24,556 bases of DNA from Propionibacteriaceae bacterium (GTDB taxonomy: Bacteria > Actinomycetota > Actinomycetes > Propionibacteriales > Propionibacteriaceae). The translations under genes and the position numbers were made by a program. Shown here in pieces: positions 6,078 through 14,195 of this stretch; within the stretch, counting starts at the first letter, position 1; each line of letters begins with the position of its first letter. A model generated the notes under the pieces. That model did not search any database and was not told the origin of the DNA. It was given only the letters and a program-made list of their open reading frames with translations. The stretch covers positions 1 through 24,556 of the forward strand of contig JAIRKB010000112.1 in assembly GCA_031260385.1 (NCBI GenBank), given 5' to 3'.

Positions 6078-8591
6078 TTAGTTCTCCGCAGTGCTCCTTG
6101 CGGTTAGTTCCTCCAAAGCCGAGTCAGGAATAGTTGACTTCTGGGTGCCGGTGAAGGTGAACGGGGTTTCCGCTCCCTCTTCAGCGACATCAACCAGAAC
6201 TACCTGACCGGGCTGTAGTTCCCCGAACAGAATCTTTTCGGCAAGCACATCTTCGATATCCCGCTGGAGGGCGCGCCGTAGTGGCCGCGCCCCGAGGGTC
6301 GGATCGTAACCCCTAGTGGCGATCAGAGACTTAGCCGCCGGGGTCAGTTCGATGCCCATATCGCGATCCGCCAGACGCAACTCAATCTGGGCCACCAGCA
6401 GGTCGACGATCTTCTCGATCTCGCTGTGGCTGAGCTGGTGGAAGACAACGATCTCATCGACCCGGTTAAGGAACTCCGGACGGAAGTGTTGCTTCAGTTC
6501 GTCAGTAACCTTGGCTTTCATCGCTTCGTACGAAGCGGCATTGTCGCCCGACTTGGCGAAGCCGAGGCCCACCGCCTTCGAAATATCGCGCGTGCCCAGG
6601 TTGGTCGTCATCACGATGACGGTGTTCTTGAAGTCAACCACCCGACCTTGCGCATCGGTGAGGCGGCCCTCATCGAGGATCTGCAACAAGGAGTTGAAGA
6701 TATCGGGGTGCGCCTTCTCCACCTCATCAAAGAGCACGACCGAGAAGGGGCGCCGCCGCACCTTCTCCGTGAGCTGGCCACCCTCTTCGTAGCCTACAAA
6801 CCCTGGTGGGGAACCAAACAGACGCGAAGCGGTGTGCTTCTCGGAAAACTCCGACATATCGAGGGTGATTAGCGCATCTTCGTCACCGAACAGGAACTCG
6901 GTTAGCGCCTTCGACAACTCCGTCTTGCCAACCCCCGACGGGCCAGCGAAGATAAAGGAACCGGAGGGACGCTTGGGGTCCTTCAGGCCGGCCCGCGTCC
7001 GTCGAATCGAACGCGCCAAGGCCTTAACGGCATCGATCTGACCGATAATCCGCTTGCCGATCTCGTCTTCCATACGCAGTAGACGGGAAGACTCCTCTTC
7101 CGTGAGCTTGAAGACCGGGATGCCGGTCGATGCCGAAAGCACTTCGGCGATCTGCTCTTCGTCAACGGTCGCCGACACCTCACCGGCGCCCTTCCATTGC
7201 GTGCTTAGGCGCTCCCGCTCATCCAATAACCGCAGTTCTTGGGCGCGCAGGTTGGCGGCCTTCTCGTAATCCATCGTTTCAGCGGCAACCTCGCGATCCT
7301 TACGAACCTGGGCGATCCGCTCGTCGATCTCGCGCAGGTTGGGCGGCGCGGTCATCAACTTGATCCGCATCCGCGCCCCGGCCTCATCAATCAGGTCAAT
7401 GGCCTTGTCAGGCAGGAAACGATCCGAGACGTAACGATCGGCCAACTGCGCCGCCGCCGTCAGCGCGCCATCGGAAATCGTGATCCGGTGGTGGGTCTCG
7501 TAACGGTCACGTAGCCCCTTTAGGATGTCGATCGTCAAAGCGATAGACGGCTCGGCGACCTGAATCGGCTGGAAGCGACGCTCAAGGGCGGCGTCCTTCT
7601 CGATGTACTTCCGATATTCATCGAGGGTCGTCGCCCCGATCGTCTGGAGTTCGCCACGCGCCAACATCGGCTTGAGGATCGAGGATGCGTCAATCGCCCC
7701 TTCGGCGGCCCCCGCCCCGACTAGGGTGTGGATCTCGTCAATAAAGATCATGATGTCGCCGCGCTGCCGGATCTCGTGCAAGACCTTCTTCAGGCGTTCC
7801 TCGAAGTCACCACGGTAACGCGATCCTGCGACCAGCGCTCCCATATCGAGCGTGTAAATCTGCTTGTTGCGCAGGGTTTCTGGCACGTCTCCGCGGACGA
7901 TCTTCTGGGCGAGGCCTTCCACCACGGCCGTCTTACCGACCCCTGGCTCACCAACCAAAACCGGATTATTCTTGGTCCGCCGCGAGAGCACGGTCATCAC
8001 CCGCTCAATCTCCTTCAGGCGCCCGACCACCGGGTCAAGCTTGCCTTCCCGAGCGGCCTGGGTGAGGTTGCGCCCAAACTGATCGAGGATCTTCGAGCCA
8101 GTGGTGTTAACTGACTTCTCCGGCGCCCCGGACATCGCAGCTTGTTTGGTCTGCTGGAAACCCGATAGGAGGGAAAGCACGGTCTCGCGCACCTGACCGA
8201 GATCAGCGCCCATTTTGATGAGGACCTGCGAGGCGACCCCTTCGCCTTCACGCAGGAGGCCGAGCAGGATATGTTCGGTGCCAATATAGGGATGATTAAG
8301 CTGCAACGCCTCACGCAGCGACAGTTCCAGGACGCGCTTGGCCCGGGCTGTGAAGGGGATATGCCCGGCTGACGCCTGCGATCCCTTGCCGATCAGCTCC
8401 TCGACCTCATTGCGCGCGGGCTCCAGAGTAACCCCCAATTGCGCCAACGCCTTAGCGGCGACACCCTCGCCTTCATGGATCAAACCCAAGAGCACATGCT
8501 CAGTGCCAACATAGTTATGGTTCATCGTTCGGGCCTCGTCTTGAGCCAAAATCACGACTCTGCGGGCACGATCGGTAAATCTCTCAAACAT
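6078..8591 (-). CDS. clpC: ATP-dependent Clp protease ATPase subunit ClpC
   Basis: An 837-residue Hsp100 unfoldase that feeds substrates to the ClpP protease. The order is textbook. The N-terminal double Clp repeat (about 1-145) has two YVGTEHVLLGL/YIGTEHILLGL copies. The first AAA+ domain has Walker A GEPGVGKT (214-221) and a DEIHTLVGAGAAEGAIDA block. A UVR-like middle region follows (RKDREVAAETMDYEKAANLR), and then the second AAA+ domain with Walker A GPSGVGKT, FDEVEKAHPD, and the D2-small domain signature RPLRRALQR. Length is normal for actinobacterial ClpC. The ATG at 8591 has GAGGAG six bases upstream. In actinobacteria clpC is often controlled by ClgR; I could not identify a convincing ClgR or HspR site in the 144-bp upstream gap. 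Confidence 0.98.
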   Translation of the reverse strand: MFERFTDRARRVVILAQDEARTMNHNYVGTEHVLLGLIHEGEGVAAKALAQLGVTLEPARNEVEELIGKGSQASAGHIPFTARAKRVLELSLREALQLNHPYIGTEHILLGLLREGEGVASQVLIKMGADLGQVRETVLSLLSGFQQTKQAAMSGAPEKSVNTTGSKILDQFGRNLTQAAREGKLDPVVGRLKEIERVMTVLSRRTKNNPVLVGEPGVGKTAVVEGLAQKIVRGDVPETLRNKQIYTLDMGALVAGSRYRGDFEERLKKVLHEIRQRGDIMIFIDEIHTLVGAGAAEGAIDASSILKPMLARGELQTIGATTLDEYRKYIEKDAALERRFQPIQVAEPSIALTIDILKGLRDRYETHHRITISDGALTAAAQLADRYVSDRFLPDKAIDLIDEAGARMRIKLMTAPPNLREIDERIAQVRKDREVAAETMDYEKAANLRAQELRLLDERERLSTQWKGAGEVSATVDEEQIAEVLSASTGIPVFKLTEEESSRLLRMEDEIGKRIIGQIDAVKALARSIRRTRAGLKDPKRPSGSFIFAGPSGVGKTELSKALTEFLFGDEDALITLDMSEFSEKHTASRLFGSPPGFVGYEEGGQLTEKVRRRPFSVVLFDEVEKAHPDIFNSLLQILDEGRLTDAQGRVVDFKNTVIVMTTNLGTRDISKAVGLGFAKSGDNAASYEAMKAKVTDELKQHFRPEFLNRVDEIVVFHQLSHSEIEKIVDLLVAQIELRLADRDMGIELTPAAKSLIATRGYDPTLGARPLRRALQRDIEDVLAEKILFGELQPGQVVLVDVAEEGAETPFTFTGTQKSTIPDSALEELTARSTAEN

Positions 8592-8735
8592 TCAATCTCC
8601 TCATCGACAGAACCATCTGCCGGGTATAAGTCTACCAACGTGTAAGAACTAGCCTGCACAACCCCAATCAATACCGTGAACACTAGGGCTAAAACAGGGT
8701 AAAACTGGAGGGGTCTTGGACGATTGGCCCACCAC

Positions 8736-9275
8736 TTACACGCTCAGATCCTCCACACCAACGGCATATCGATATTCGAGACCGAGCGCCTCAATGGCCT
8801 CCTTGGCCCCGGTCGCCCGATCAACCACCACTGCGACCCCAACCGGCACCCCGCCAGCCGCGCGGACGGCCTCTAGCGCTTGTGCCAGCGATCCCCCAGT
8901 CGTCGAGGTATCCTCCACCAACAACACCCGCCGCCCCGCAACGTCCGGCCCTTCAATAGTCCGCTGCAACCCGTGCTCTTTCGCCGCTTTTCGTACGACA
9001 AAAGCGTGCAGACAGCGGGAATCGACCGCCGCACTATGCATCATCGCCGTCGCGACCGGGTCCGCCCCCATCGTCAACCCACCAACCGCCTCGTAATCCC
9101 AATCGGCGGTCAACTGCCGCATCACCCGACCGATGATCGGCGCCACATAACCGTTAAGGGTGATTCGGCGCATATCGACGTAGTAGTCGGCTTCCCGCCC
9201 CGAAGCGAGAGTAACCCGCCCGCGCACGACAGCCAACTCATTAATGGCTTGAACCAACGTATCCCGATCTGACAT
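8736..9275 (-). CDS. pyrE: Orotate phosphoribosyltransferase
   Basis: A 179-residue type I phosphoribosyltransferase converting orotate and PRPP to orotidine 5'-phosphate in pyrimidine synthesis. The PRPP-binding loop VLLVEDTSTTGGS is at residues 117-129. The N-terminal block TLASGREADYYVDMRR is the OPRT-specific orotate and flexible-loop region, and VRKAAKEHG matches the catalytic lysine loop. Length fits the short actinobacterial form. It is on the same strand as the sortase-like gene upstream (57-bp gap) and clpC downstream, so co-transcription is possible. The 144 bases between pyrE and clpC hold no gene. Confidence 0.95.
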   Translation of the reverse strand: MSDRDTLVQAINELAVVRGRVTLASGREADYYVDMRRITLNGYVAPIIGRVMRQLTADWDYEAVGGLTMGADPVATAMMHSAAVDSRCLHAFVVRKAAKEHGLQRTIEGPDVAGRRVLLVEDTSTTGGSLAQALEAVRAAGGVPVGVAVVVDRATGAKEAIEALGLEYRYAVGVEDLSV

Positions 9276-9332
9276 GGTCTTTAGTTTAGCTCGTACTTTC
9301 GGGATCCAAGCTTAAGCGGGCAACGATTGCCC

Positions 9333-9929
9333 TCACCCGCGAGCCAGCTCGGCCACCACGACTAGGCGATTTGGGGTGGGGAGGTCGGAGGCGGCGGTGG
9401 TTAAGGTGAGCAGGGCCTTGGTGGGCAGACGATCAGGATTGCCAGGTACGGGGGCGAGGACATCGGTTTGGGCGGAGGATACGGCGGTGGCGGCGGTGAT
9501 CACCGTATAGATATAGGTGACTTCGTCGACCCGCAGGCGGATCTCGTCGCCGACTTCGAGGGTGTCCAGCCCGGCGAACGGTTCGCCCCAGCCGAGGCGA
9601 TGTCCGGCGATCGCGCAGTTGCCATATTGACCAGGCCAGGCGGACCCCTCGTACCACCCAACACCCTTGCGTAGACTCGACCAGCTGGTGCCAACCACCA
9701 CCGGCACAGCGTAGCGATCACCAAAGCGGGGGATCGTGAGTTCCGCGAGGGTCTCGGGGGCGGTCATCCGGTTGGCATAGCCGAGATGGGCAATCAGATT
9801 GCTGGCGGCAATCGCGCCGATCCCGCCGCCGACCAACACCACCAGCGCTAGGACCATCACCATCCAGGCTCGCGGCCGCCAACCTTTGGTTGATTTGGGT
9901 TCCGTTTCCACCGGTGCTTGCACGGTCAT
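9333..9929 (-). CDS. Sortase-fold protein lacking the catalytic cysteine (class E-like)
   Basis: A 198-residue membrane-anchored protein. It has a basic N-terminus, one transmembrane helix (about 23-43), then a sortase beta-barrel. Family marks are clear: PRFGDRYAVPVVVG, GNCAIAGHR with catalytic His110, PFAGLDTLEVGDEI, LAPVPG, and the final NRLVVVAEL with Arg188. The strand that normally ends in TLTTC reads TLTTAAS, so the nucleophilic cysteine position is Ala179 (GCC). The only cysteine, Cys105, sits five residues before the histidine and is not at the active site. Transpeptidation is therefore not expected; it may be a structural or regulatory relative. The ATG at 9929 is used; a GTG at 9962 in frame, nine bases after the upstream gene, is an alternative. 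Confidence 0.85.
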   Translation of the reverse strand: MTVQAPVETEPKSTKGWRPRAWMVMVLALVVLVGGGIGAIAASNLIAHLGYANRMTAPETLAELTIPRFGDRYAVPVVVGTSWSSLRKGVGWYEGSAWPGQYGNCAIAGHRLGWGEPFAGLDTLEVGDEIRLRVDEVTYIYTVITAATAVSSAQTDVLAPVPGNPDRLPTKALLTLTTAASDLPTPNRLVVVAELARG

Positions 9930-9971
9930 GGCTCTATTCTTGCGCAATCGAGACTGGAACACACCTTGATC

Positions 9972-10778
9972 TCAACGGAAGGTGGTCAGGCCATCGTTGG
10001 GTGGTGGTGAAGGGTGGTTGTCGAGGTCTGTGAACGGACGGGCGCGCCCCAACCAATGAGCGAGTTCAGAGTCGTAAAGGATGCGGTAAGGAAAAGCAGC
10101 CGCGGCGGCTTTGCCGACCAGGGACGCGGGGTCAAGACCCCCACCCGCGACGATCACCATATTCCCGAAGCGCCGCCCCTTCAAGGTCGAAGGTTCCGAG
10201 CCAAGGGCCAAGGGGTGAAAGCGCTGGCTGATCCCAGCGATCAGACGCCGCGTGAAGTCAAAGGGGGCAAAGTCGGTGGCGTTGTAGATTAGGGTGCCCG
10301 TCGGCCGCAGGACCCGACGGAGATCATCGAGGAACTCGACTGTCGCCAGTTCGCCGGGCACACAGGCGTTGAGAAAGGCATCGACCACAATCAGATCGGC
10401 ATAGTCATCGGCGAGTTCCCGCAAACCGCTCCGCCCGTCCCGCGCCCGGACCTTTATCCCCGAGTGACGCGGCAACGGAACCACCGTGCGTACGGCCTCG
10501 GTCAACGTCTCGTCCGGCTCGAAGACGATCTGAGCCGAGGTCGGCCGCGTGTAAGTCAGATAACGCGGGATCGTCATCCCCGCTCCGCCAAGGTGGATCG
10601 CGGCGAGCCGCTCGCCGGGAGCAAAGATCGCATCAATCGCATCGACGATCCGCTGGACATAATCAAACTCCAGATAGGTCGGATCATAGGGGTCAACATA
10701 CGAATGGTCCGTCCCCGCAATCCGCACCATCCACGCCCCCGGCCGCTGGGGGTCATAAACCAGTCGCGGATCAGTCAT
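9972..10778 (-). CDS. Spermidine-synthase-like (PABS domain) protein
   Basis: A 268-residue Rossmann-fold protein of the spermidine/spermine synthase-like family. Visible elements are the SAM or dcSAM-binding glycine loop (AIHLGGAGMTIPRYL), the acidic ribose-binding residue in QIVFEPDE, the ARDGR block, and DYADLIVVDAF at the position of the catalytic aspartate loop. Many actinobacterial homologues are annotated as spermidine synthases, but aminopropyl-transfer activity is unproven for this type and a methyltransferase-like role is possible. Start: ATG at 10778 with GGAAG about nine bases upstream. The ATG at 10787 is in frame but too close to that site. It is divergent from lysS and followed closely by the sortase-like gene. 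Confidence 0.8.
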   Translation of the reverse strand: MTDPRLVYDPQRPGAWMVRIAGTDHSYVDPYDPTYLEFDYVQRIVDAIDAIFAPGERLAAIHLGGAGMTIPRYLTYTRPTSAQIVFEPDETLTEAVRTVVPLPRHSGIKVRARDGRSGLRELADDYADLIVVDAFLNACVPGELATVEFLDDLRRVLRPTGTLIYNATDFAPFDFTRRLIAGISQRFHPLALGSEPSTLKGRRFGNMVIVAGGGLDPASLVGKAAAAAFPYRILYDSELAHWLGRARPFTDLDNHPSPPPNDGLTTFR

Positions 10779-10877
10779 GCTATCCATCTTCCCACGCCCC
10801 CAAGATGAAGTCGCTGTCTTAGGGACGCTTTTCCTCGTACGACCGGCACCCAACCCACCGACAAACGGGTTGGACTA

Positions 10878-10903
10878 GGGCTGGGGTGGGGCTGGGGGTG
10901 GGG
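10878..10903 (+). promoter_or_regulatory. Five-run G tract (potential G-quadruplex) in the lysS promoter
   Basis: Five runs of three to five G residues, separated by one or two bases (pattern GGG-CT-GGGG-T-GGGG-CT-GGGGG-T-GGGG), lie on the non-template strand just upstream of the lysS -10 box. The tract occupies the place where a -35 element would be. It meets the usual sequence criteria for a parallel quadruplex; formation is inferred, not shown. Confidence 0.6.
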
Positions 10904-10910
10904 AATCGAC

Positions 10911-10916
10911 TATTCT
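10911..10916 (+). promoter_or_regulatory. -10 box of lysS, probably giving a leaderless mRNA
   Basis: TATTCT is followed by seven bases and then the GTG start of lysS. Transcription would begin at or beside the start codon, and no Shine-Dalgarno sequence precedes it. Leaderless genes are common in actinobacteria. Confidence 0.55.
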
Positions 10917-10923
10917 TGGGTCC

Positions 10924-12450
10924 GTGACTGAAATGGTAGAGAACGCCGATCTTTTTGAGCCGTCTGATCTTAGTGAGCAGATGCGGATTCGGCTGGATAA
11001 GCGGGCGCGGTTGTTGGACGAGGGTACGGCACCCTACCCGGTGACGGTGCCGCGGACGATCTCTATTGCCGATGTACGGGCGCGCTGGGAGCATCTGGCG
11101 GCGGGGGAAGAGACCGAGGTTGTGGTCGGCGTTGGTGGGCGGGTGATCTTCCTGCGTAATACTGGCAAGCTGTGTTTTGCGACCTTGCAAGGGGGCTTTG
11201 GGCCCGACACCACTGGGGAGCGGCTGCAGGTGATGATCTCGCTCGCAGAGGTCGGCGAGGCGCGCCTTGAGGCTTGGAAAACCGATGTGGACTTGGGGGA
11301 TTTTGTGGCTGTGACCGGGCGGGTGATCGCCTCCAAGCGCGGTGAGCTGTCGATCCTGGCTAGTGAATGGCTGATGGCCTCGAAGGCTCTGCGCCCGCTG
11401 CCTGTTCTTCATAAGGGCTTGTCGGAGGAGACTCGGGTTCGCCAGCGCTATGCCGATCTGGTTGTCCGCCCAGAATCGCGGGATATGGTTCGGATGCGCT
11501 CGACGGTGTTGAAGTCGATCCGGGGGACCCTCGATCAGGCCGGTTATCTGGAGGTCGAAACCCCGGTCCTCCAGTTGATTCACGGTGGCGCGGCGGCGCG
11601 GCCCTTCCACACCCACCTCAATGCTTTCGATATTTCGATGACCCTGCGGATTGCCTTGGAGCTATTCCTCAAGCGGGCGATGGTTGGCGGGGCTGACCGG
11701 GTGTATGAAATTGGGCGGATCTTCCGTAACGAGGGGATCGACTCCTCCCATTCCGCGGAGTTCTCGATGCTCGAGTTCTATGCCGCCTGGGGGGATCAGA
11801 CCACGGTTGCCGAGACGACACGAGCGATCATCCAGCAGGCCGCCGACGCCGCTCTGGGGCGCCGCAGTGTCGTACTAACCGGGATCGATATTGATCTTGA
11901 TGGCGATTGGCGTTGGGCCAAGTTCTTCGACCTCCTCTCCGAGGCGATTGGCGAAGAGGTGAGCGTTGACACCAGCCTTGAGCAGTTGCGGGCCTACGCT
12001 GATCAGCGCCAGATTTCGTACGATCCTAAGCTTGACCAAGGCAAGATGGCGATGGAACTGCACAGCGAACTGGTGGAACACCATCTCCAACAGCCGACCT
12101 TTGTCTATGACTATCCAGCGATCGCCCAACCCCTCGCCCGTCCCCATCGCGATGACCCCCGCCTAGTTGAGGCCTGGGACCTGATCATTGGGGGTATGGA
12201 GCGCGGGACCGGTTTCTCGGAGTTAATCGACCCGATCATCCAGCGCGAACGGTTTACCGAGCAGTCGCTGCGCGCCGCCGGTGGCGACCCCGAAGCGATG
12301 CACCTCGACGATGACTTCCTGCGGGCCCTCGAGTTCGGCTGCCCACCAATGGGCGGTGTCGGCGTCGGCATCGACCGGGTAATGATGTTGTTCACCGACT
12401 CCGGCATCCGCGAAACGATTCTGTTCCCGCTACTGCGGCCTGCTGGCTAA
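10924..12450 (+). CDS. lysS: Lysyl-tRNA synthetase, class II
   Basis: A 508-residue class II synthetase charging tRNA-Lys. The N-terminal OB-fold anticodon-binding domain (about 60-160) is followed by the catalytic core. Motif 2 is FRNEGIDSSHSAEFSMLEFY (from about residue 267), and the C-terminal motif 3 is GIDRVMMLFTDSGIRETILF. The block TDYP/SPLA of many bacterial enzymes reads YDYPAIAQPLARPHRDDP here, and GTGFSELIDPIIQRERF follows, in line with actinobacterial LysS. The GTG at 10924 fits a leaderless transcript; an in-frame ATG at 10933 is the alternative. Two strong hairpins follow the stop, and the last 24 bases of coding sequence are duplicated 101 bp downstream. Confidence 0.97.
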   Translation: MTEMVENADLFEPSDLSEQMRIRLDKRARLLDEGTAPYPVTVPRTISIADVRARWEHLAAGEETEVVVGVGGRVIFLRNTGKLCFATLQGGFGPDTTGERLQVMISLAEVGEARLEAWKTDVDLGDFVAVTGRVIASKRGELSILASEWLMASKALRPLPVLHKGLSEETRVRQRYADLVVRPESRDMVRMRSTVLKSIRGTLDQAGYLEVETPVLQLIHGGAAARPFHTHLNAFDISMTLRIALELFLKRAMVGGADRVYEIGRIFRNEGIDSSHSAEFSMLEFYAAWGDQTTVAETTRAIIQQAADAALGRRSVVLTGIDIDLDGDWRWAKFFDLLSEAIGEEVSVDTSLEQLRAYADQRQISYDPKLDQGKMAMELHSELVEHHLQQPTFVYDYPAIAQPLARPHRDDPRLVEAWDLIIGGMERGTGFSELIDPIIQRERFTEQSLRAAGGDPEAMHLDDDFLRALEFGCPPMGGVGVGIDRVMMLFTDSGIRETILFPLLRPAG

Positions 12451-12541
12451 CCCGCCACTGCGACCCTTGGGTCGCGCGGGGGTGAGGGGGTCGTCCCCCT
12501 CTCGGTTTGTGAATGGTGATTCTCTTCCCGCTACTGCGGCC
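12417..12541 (+). repeat. Direct repeat of the lysS 3' end
   Basis: A 24-base stretch beginning GATTCTGTTCCCGCTACTGC at 12417-12440 (lysS codons for ILFPLLRP) recurs at 12518-12541 with one mismatch (G to C). The spacing is 101 bp. The second copy is non-coding and lies in the gap before the efflux operon. It could be a scar of tandem duplication or of site-specific insertion or excision at the end of lysS. Confidence 0.7.
12460..12501 (+). terminator. Two tandem hairpins after lysS (likely terminator)
   Basis: GCGACCC-TT-GGGTCGC (12460-12475) and GAGGGGG-TCGT-CCCCCTC (12484-12501) are two GC-rich hairpins starting ten bases after the lysS stop. There is no T tract, so this would be a non-canonical terminator of the kind proposed for actinobacteria, or an mRNA 3'-end stabiliser. 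Confidence 0.5.
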
Positions 12542-12644
12542 ATCGGGCTGATCCCCTCAGGGGCCTTTCAGGGGTCACCCGGTCCCAAAATAATCCGACT
12601 GCTAGTATGGTTGATGGAGCGAAGGACGAAGGGGCTCATCAACG

Positions 12645-14195
12645 ATGTCGGAGCAAGACTACGCCGAAGAAACTGTCGATAGCACGGCGGTTATCGAAAC
12701 CAGTGAGTCTCCCGAGGGGGAGACCCAACACCCGAAGGCCAAGAGCCGCCGCAAGAAAGATCGCCATCAGGAGCGCAATCCGAAGCGGCGCCTGATCATT
12801 GGTGGCACGATTGCGGTCGTTGTTCTAGCCCTGATCGCTGTCGGGTCAATTTGGTTGGGTAACCGGACCAACGGTGAGGACTATCACTCGACCACCCGAA
12901 CGGCCTTCGTCGAACGTACCTCCCTAGTCTCCTCCTTCCAGTTGCCCGGCCGCTTAGGGTATGGCGAGGCCAAGGTCCTCGGCGGTGGTGGTGGCGTGGT
13001 CACCAAGATCCCTCAAGCCGGATCCTCCGTCAAAGCTGGCGAGGTGATCATGGAGGTCGAAGGCGCCCCGGTCTTCATGCTCCAAGGGGAGCTTCCCTTG
13101 TGGCGCGAAATCGGGCCCGGGGCCGCCGGCCCAGATGTCGCCGCCTTGCGCGCCGCCCTCGCCAAGATCGGCATCGCCGCCGGGGTGGCAGGCAACCAGA
13201 CCTACGACACCGCGCTCTCCGACGCCATTGGTCGGCTCTATCTCAAGGCCGGTTACCAGACACCGCCCCTGAGCCAGTCCCGCCAAGTAGTCGTCACCCA
13301 GGCCCGCGAAACCCTGAAGTCCGCGGAGCAGGGCTTGGCTGATGCTCGCGAGTATCTCAACACAGTCAAGAACACCAAGCCATCTAGCTCGGATTTGGTC
13401 GCGGCCTCCAACGCCGTCAACTATGCGCAGCGGGTCTACCTGGCCGCCCTACGCGGGTCTTGCCCAACGGATATGGATCCGAATAAGGGCTGCACCCCAG
13501 ACGAGGTCGCAGCCGCCCTTGACAACCTCAACCTCGCCAAGGCTCAGCTCAACGATCTGAACAAGCCACCGGACACCACCACCGCCCAGGCCAGTGTCAA
13601 CCAGGCCCAGCGCGGGGTCAACGAAGCCAGCGGGGCGTTGAGCCTGGCCCTGCAAAACACCGTCAGCCCGGAATCCGTACTGATCGTGCCAGAAGCAGAG
13701 ATTCGGATCGACAATGTGATGGCTAAGGTCGGTCTGCCGGCGACTGGGTCGATCCTGACCTGGACCCAAACCATCCTCTTCGGGTGGGCGGAGTTGACAG
13801 AGAGCCAACGCCGTCTGCTTTCTACCGGCATGCAAGCTATCTTGCGCTTGTCGGATGGTACGGAGATTACTGGTCTGGTCGGCGAGATTACTGATGCGAC
13901 GAGGGATCCGAGCTCGGGTCAAACAACGCCCGCTTCGGTTCGGATCGATATCGACGACCAAGACCTAGTCACCGAGATTGGGACCAGTTCCGCGACGATC
14001 TCCTTCATTCAAGATGAGGTCGAGGACTCCCTCGTCGTGCCGGTGACCGCCCTGATGGCCTTGGCTGAGGGGGGTTACTGCGTCGAGTTGGTCGACGGCA
14101 CCCTGATCGGCGTGGAGGTCGGGTTGATTGCCGACACCAGAGCCCAAGTCTTCTCCACGGAGCTCAAAGAGGGCGACGAAGTGATCGTGCCATGA
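12645..14195 (+). CDS. Efflux periplasmic-adaptor-type protein with peptidoglycan-binding-like insert (MacA-like)
   Basis: A 516-residue membrane-fusion/HlyD-type protein. A charged N-terminal cytoplasmic tail (1-48) precedes one transmembrane helix (about 49-71). A split lipoyl-like domain follows (GGVVTKIPQAGSSVKAGEVI, near 117-136), then a peptidoglycan-binding_1-like insert (about 155-205). A long helical hairpin (about 210-340) is broken by a loop with two cysteines, Cys273 and Cys283, that could form a disulfide. Beta-barrel and membrane-proximal regions (about 345-516) close the protein. In Gram-positives such adaptors work with MacB-type ABC permeases, as found in the next two genes. 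AAGGGG precedes the ATG by about ten bases. Its stop overlaps the next start (ATGA). Substrate unknown. Confidence 0.88.
   Translation: MSEQDYAEETVDSTAVIETSESPEGETQHPKAKSRRKKDRHQERNPKRRLIIGGTIAVVVLALIAVGSIWLGNRTNGEDYHSTTRTAFVERTSLVSSFQLPGRLGYGEAKVLGGGGGVVTKIPQAGSSVKAGEVIMEVEGAPVFMLQGELPLWREIGPGAAGPDVAALRAALAKIGIAAGVAGNQTYDTALSDAIGRLYLKAGYQTPPLSQSRQVVVTQARETLKSAEQGLADAREYLNTVKNTKPSSSDLVAASNAVNYAQRVYLAALRGSCPTDMDPNKGCTPDEVAAALDNLNLAKAQLNDLNKPPDTTTAQASVNQAQRGVNEASGALSLALQNTVSPESVLIVPEAEIRIDNVMAKVGLPATGSILTWTQTILFGWAELTESQRRLLSTGMQAILRLSDGTEITGLVGEITDATRDPSSGQTTPASVRIDIDDQDLVTEIGTSSATISFIQDEVEDSLVVPVTALMALAEGGYCVELVDGTLIGVEVGLIADTRAQVFSTELKEGDEVIVP

Noticed and set aside
6316..6872. Plus-strand open frames of about 150 codons opposite clpC
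   Set aside because: Composition is that of antisense frames, and clpC is fully accounted for on the minus strand.
8592..8735. Heat-shock or ClgR operator upstream of clpC
   Set aside because: I looked for HspR-type CTTGAGT-N7-ACTCAAG, CIRCE and ClgR-like sites and found no convincing match by eye.
10819..11616. 265-codon minus-strand open frame opposite lysS
   Set aside because: It overlaps a certain lysS gene and has a His/Pro/Arg-rich antisense composition, with no family match that I can see.
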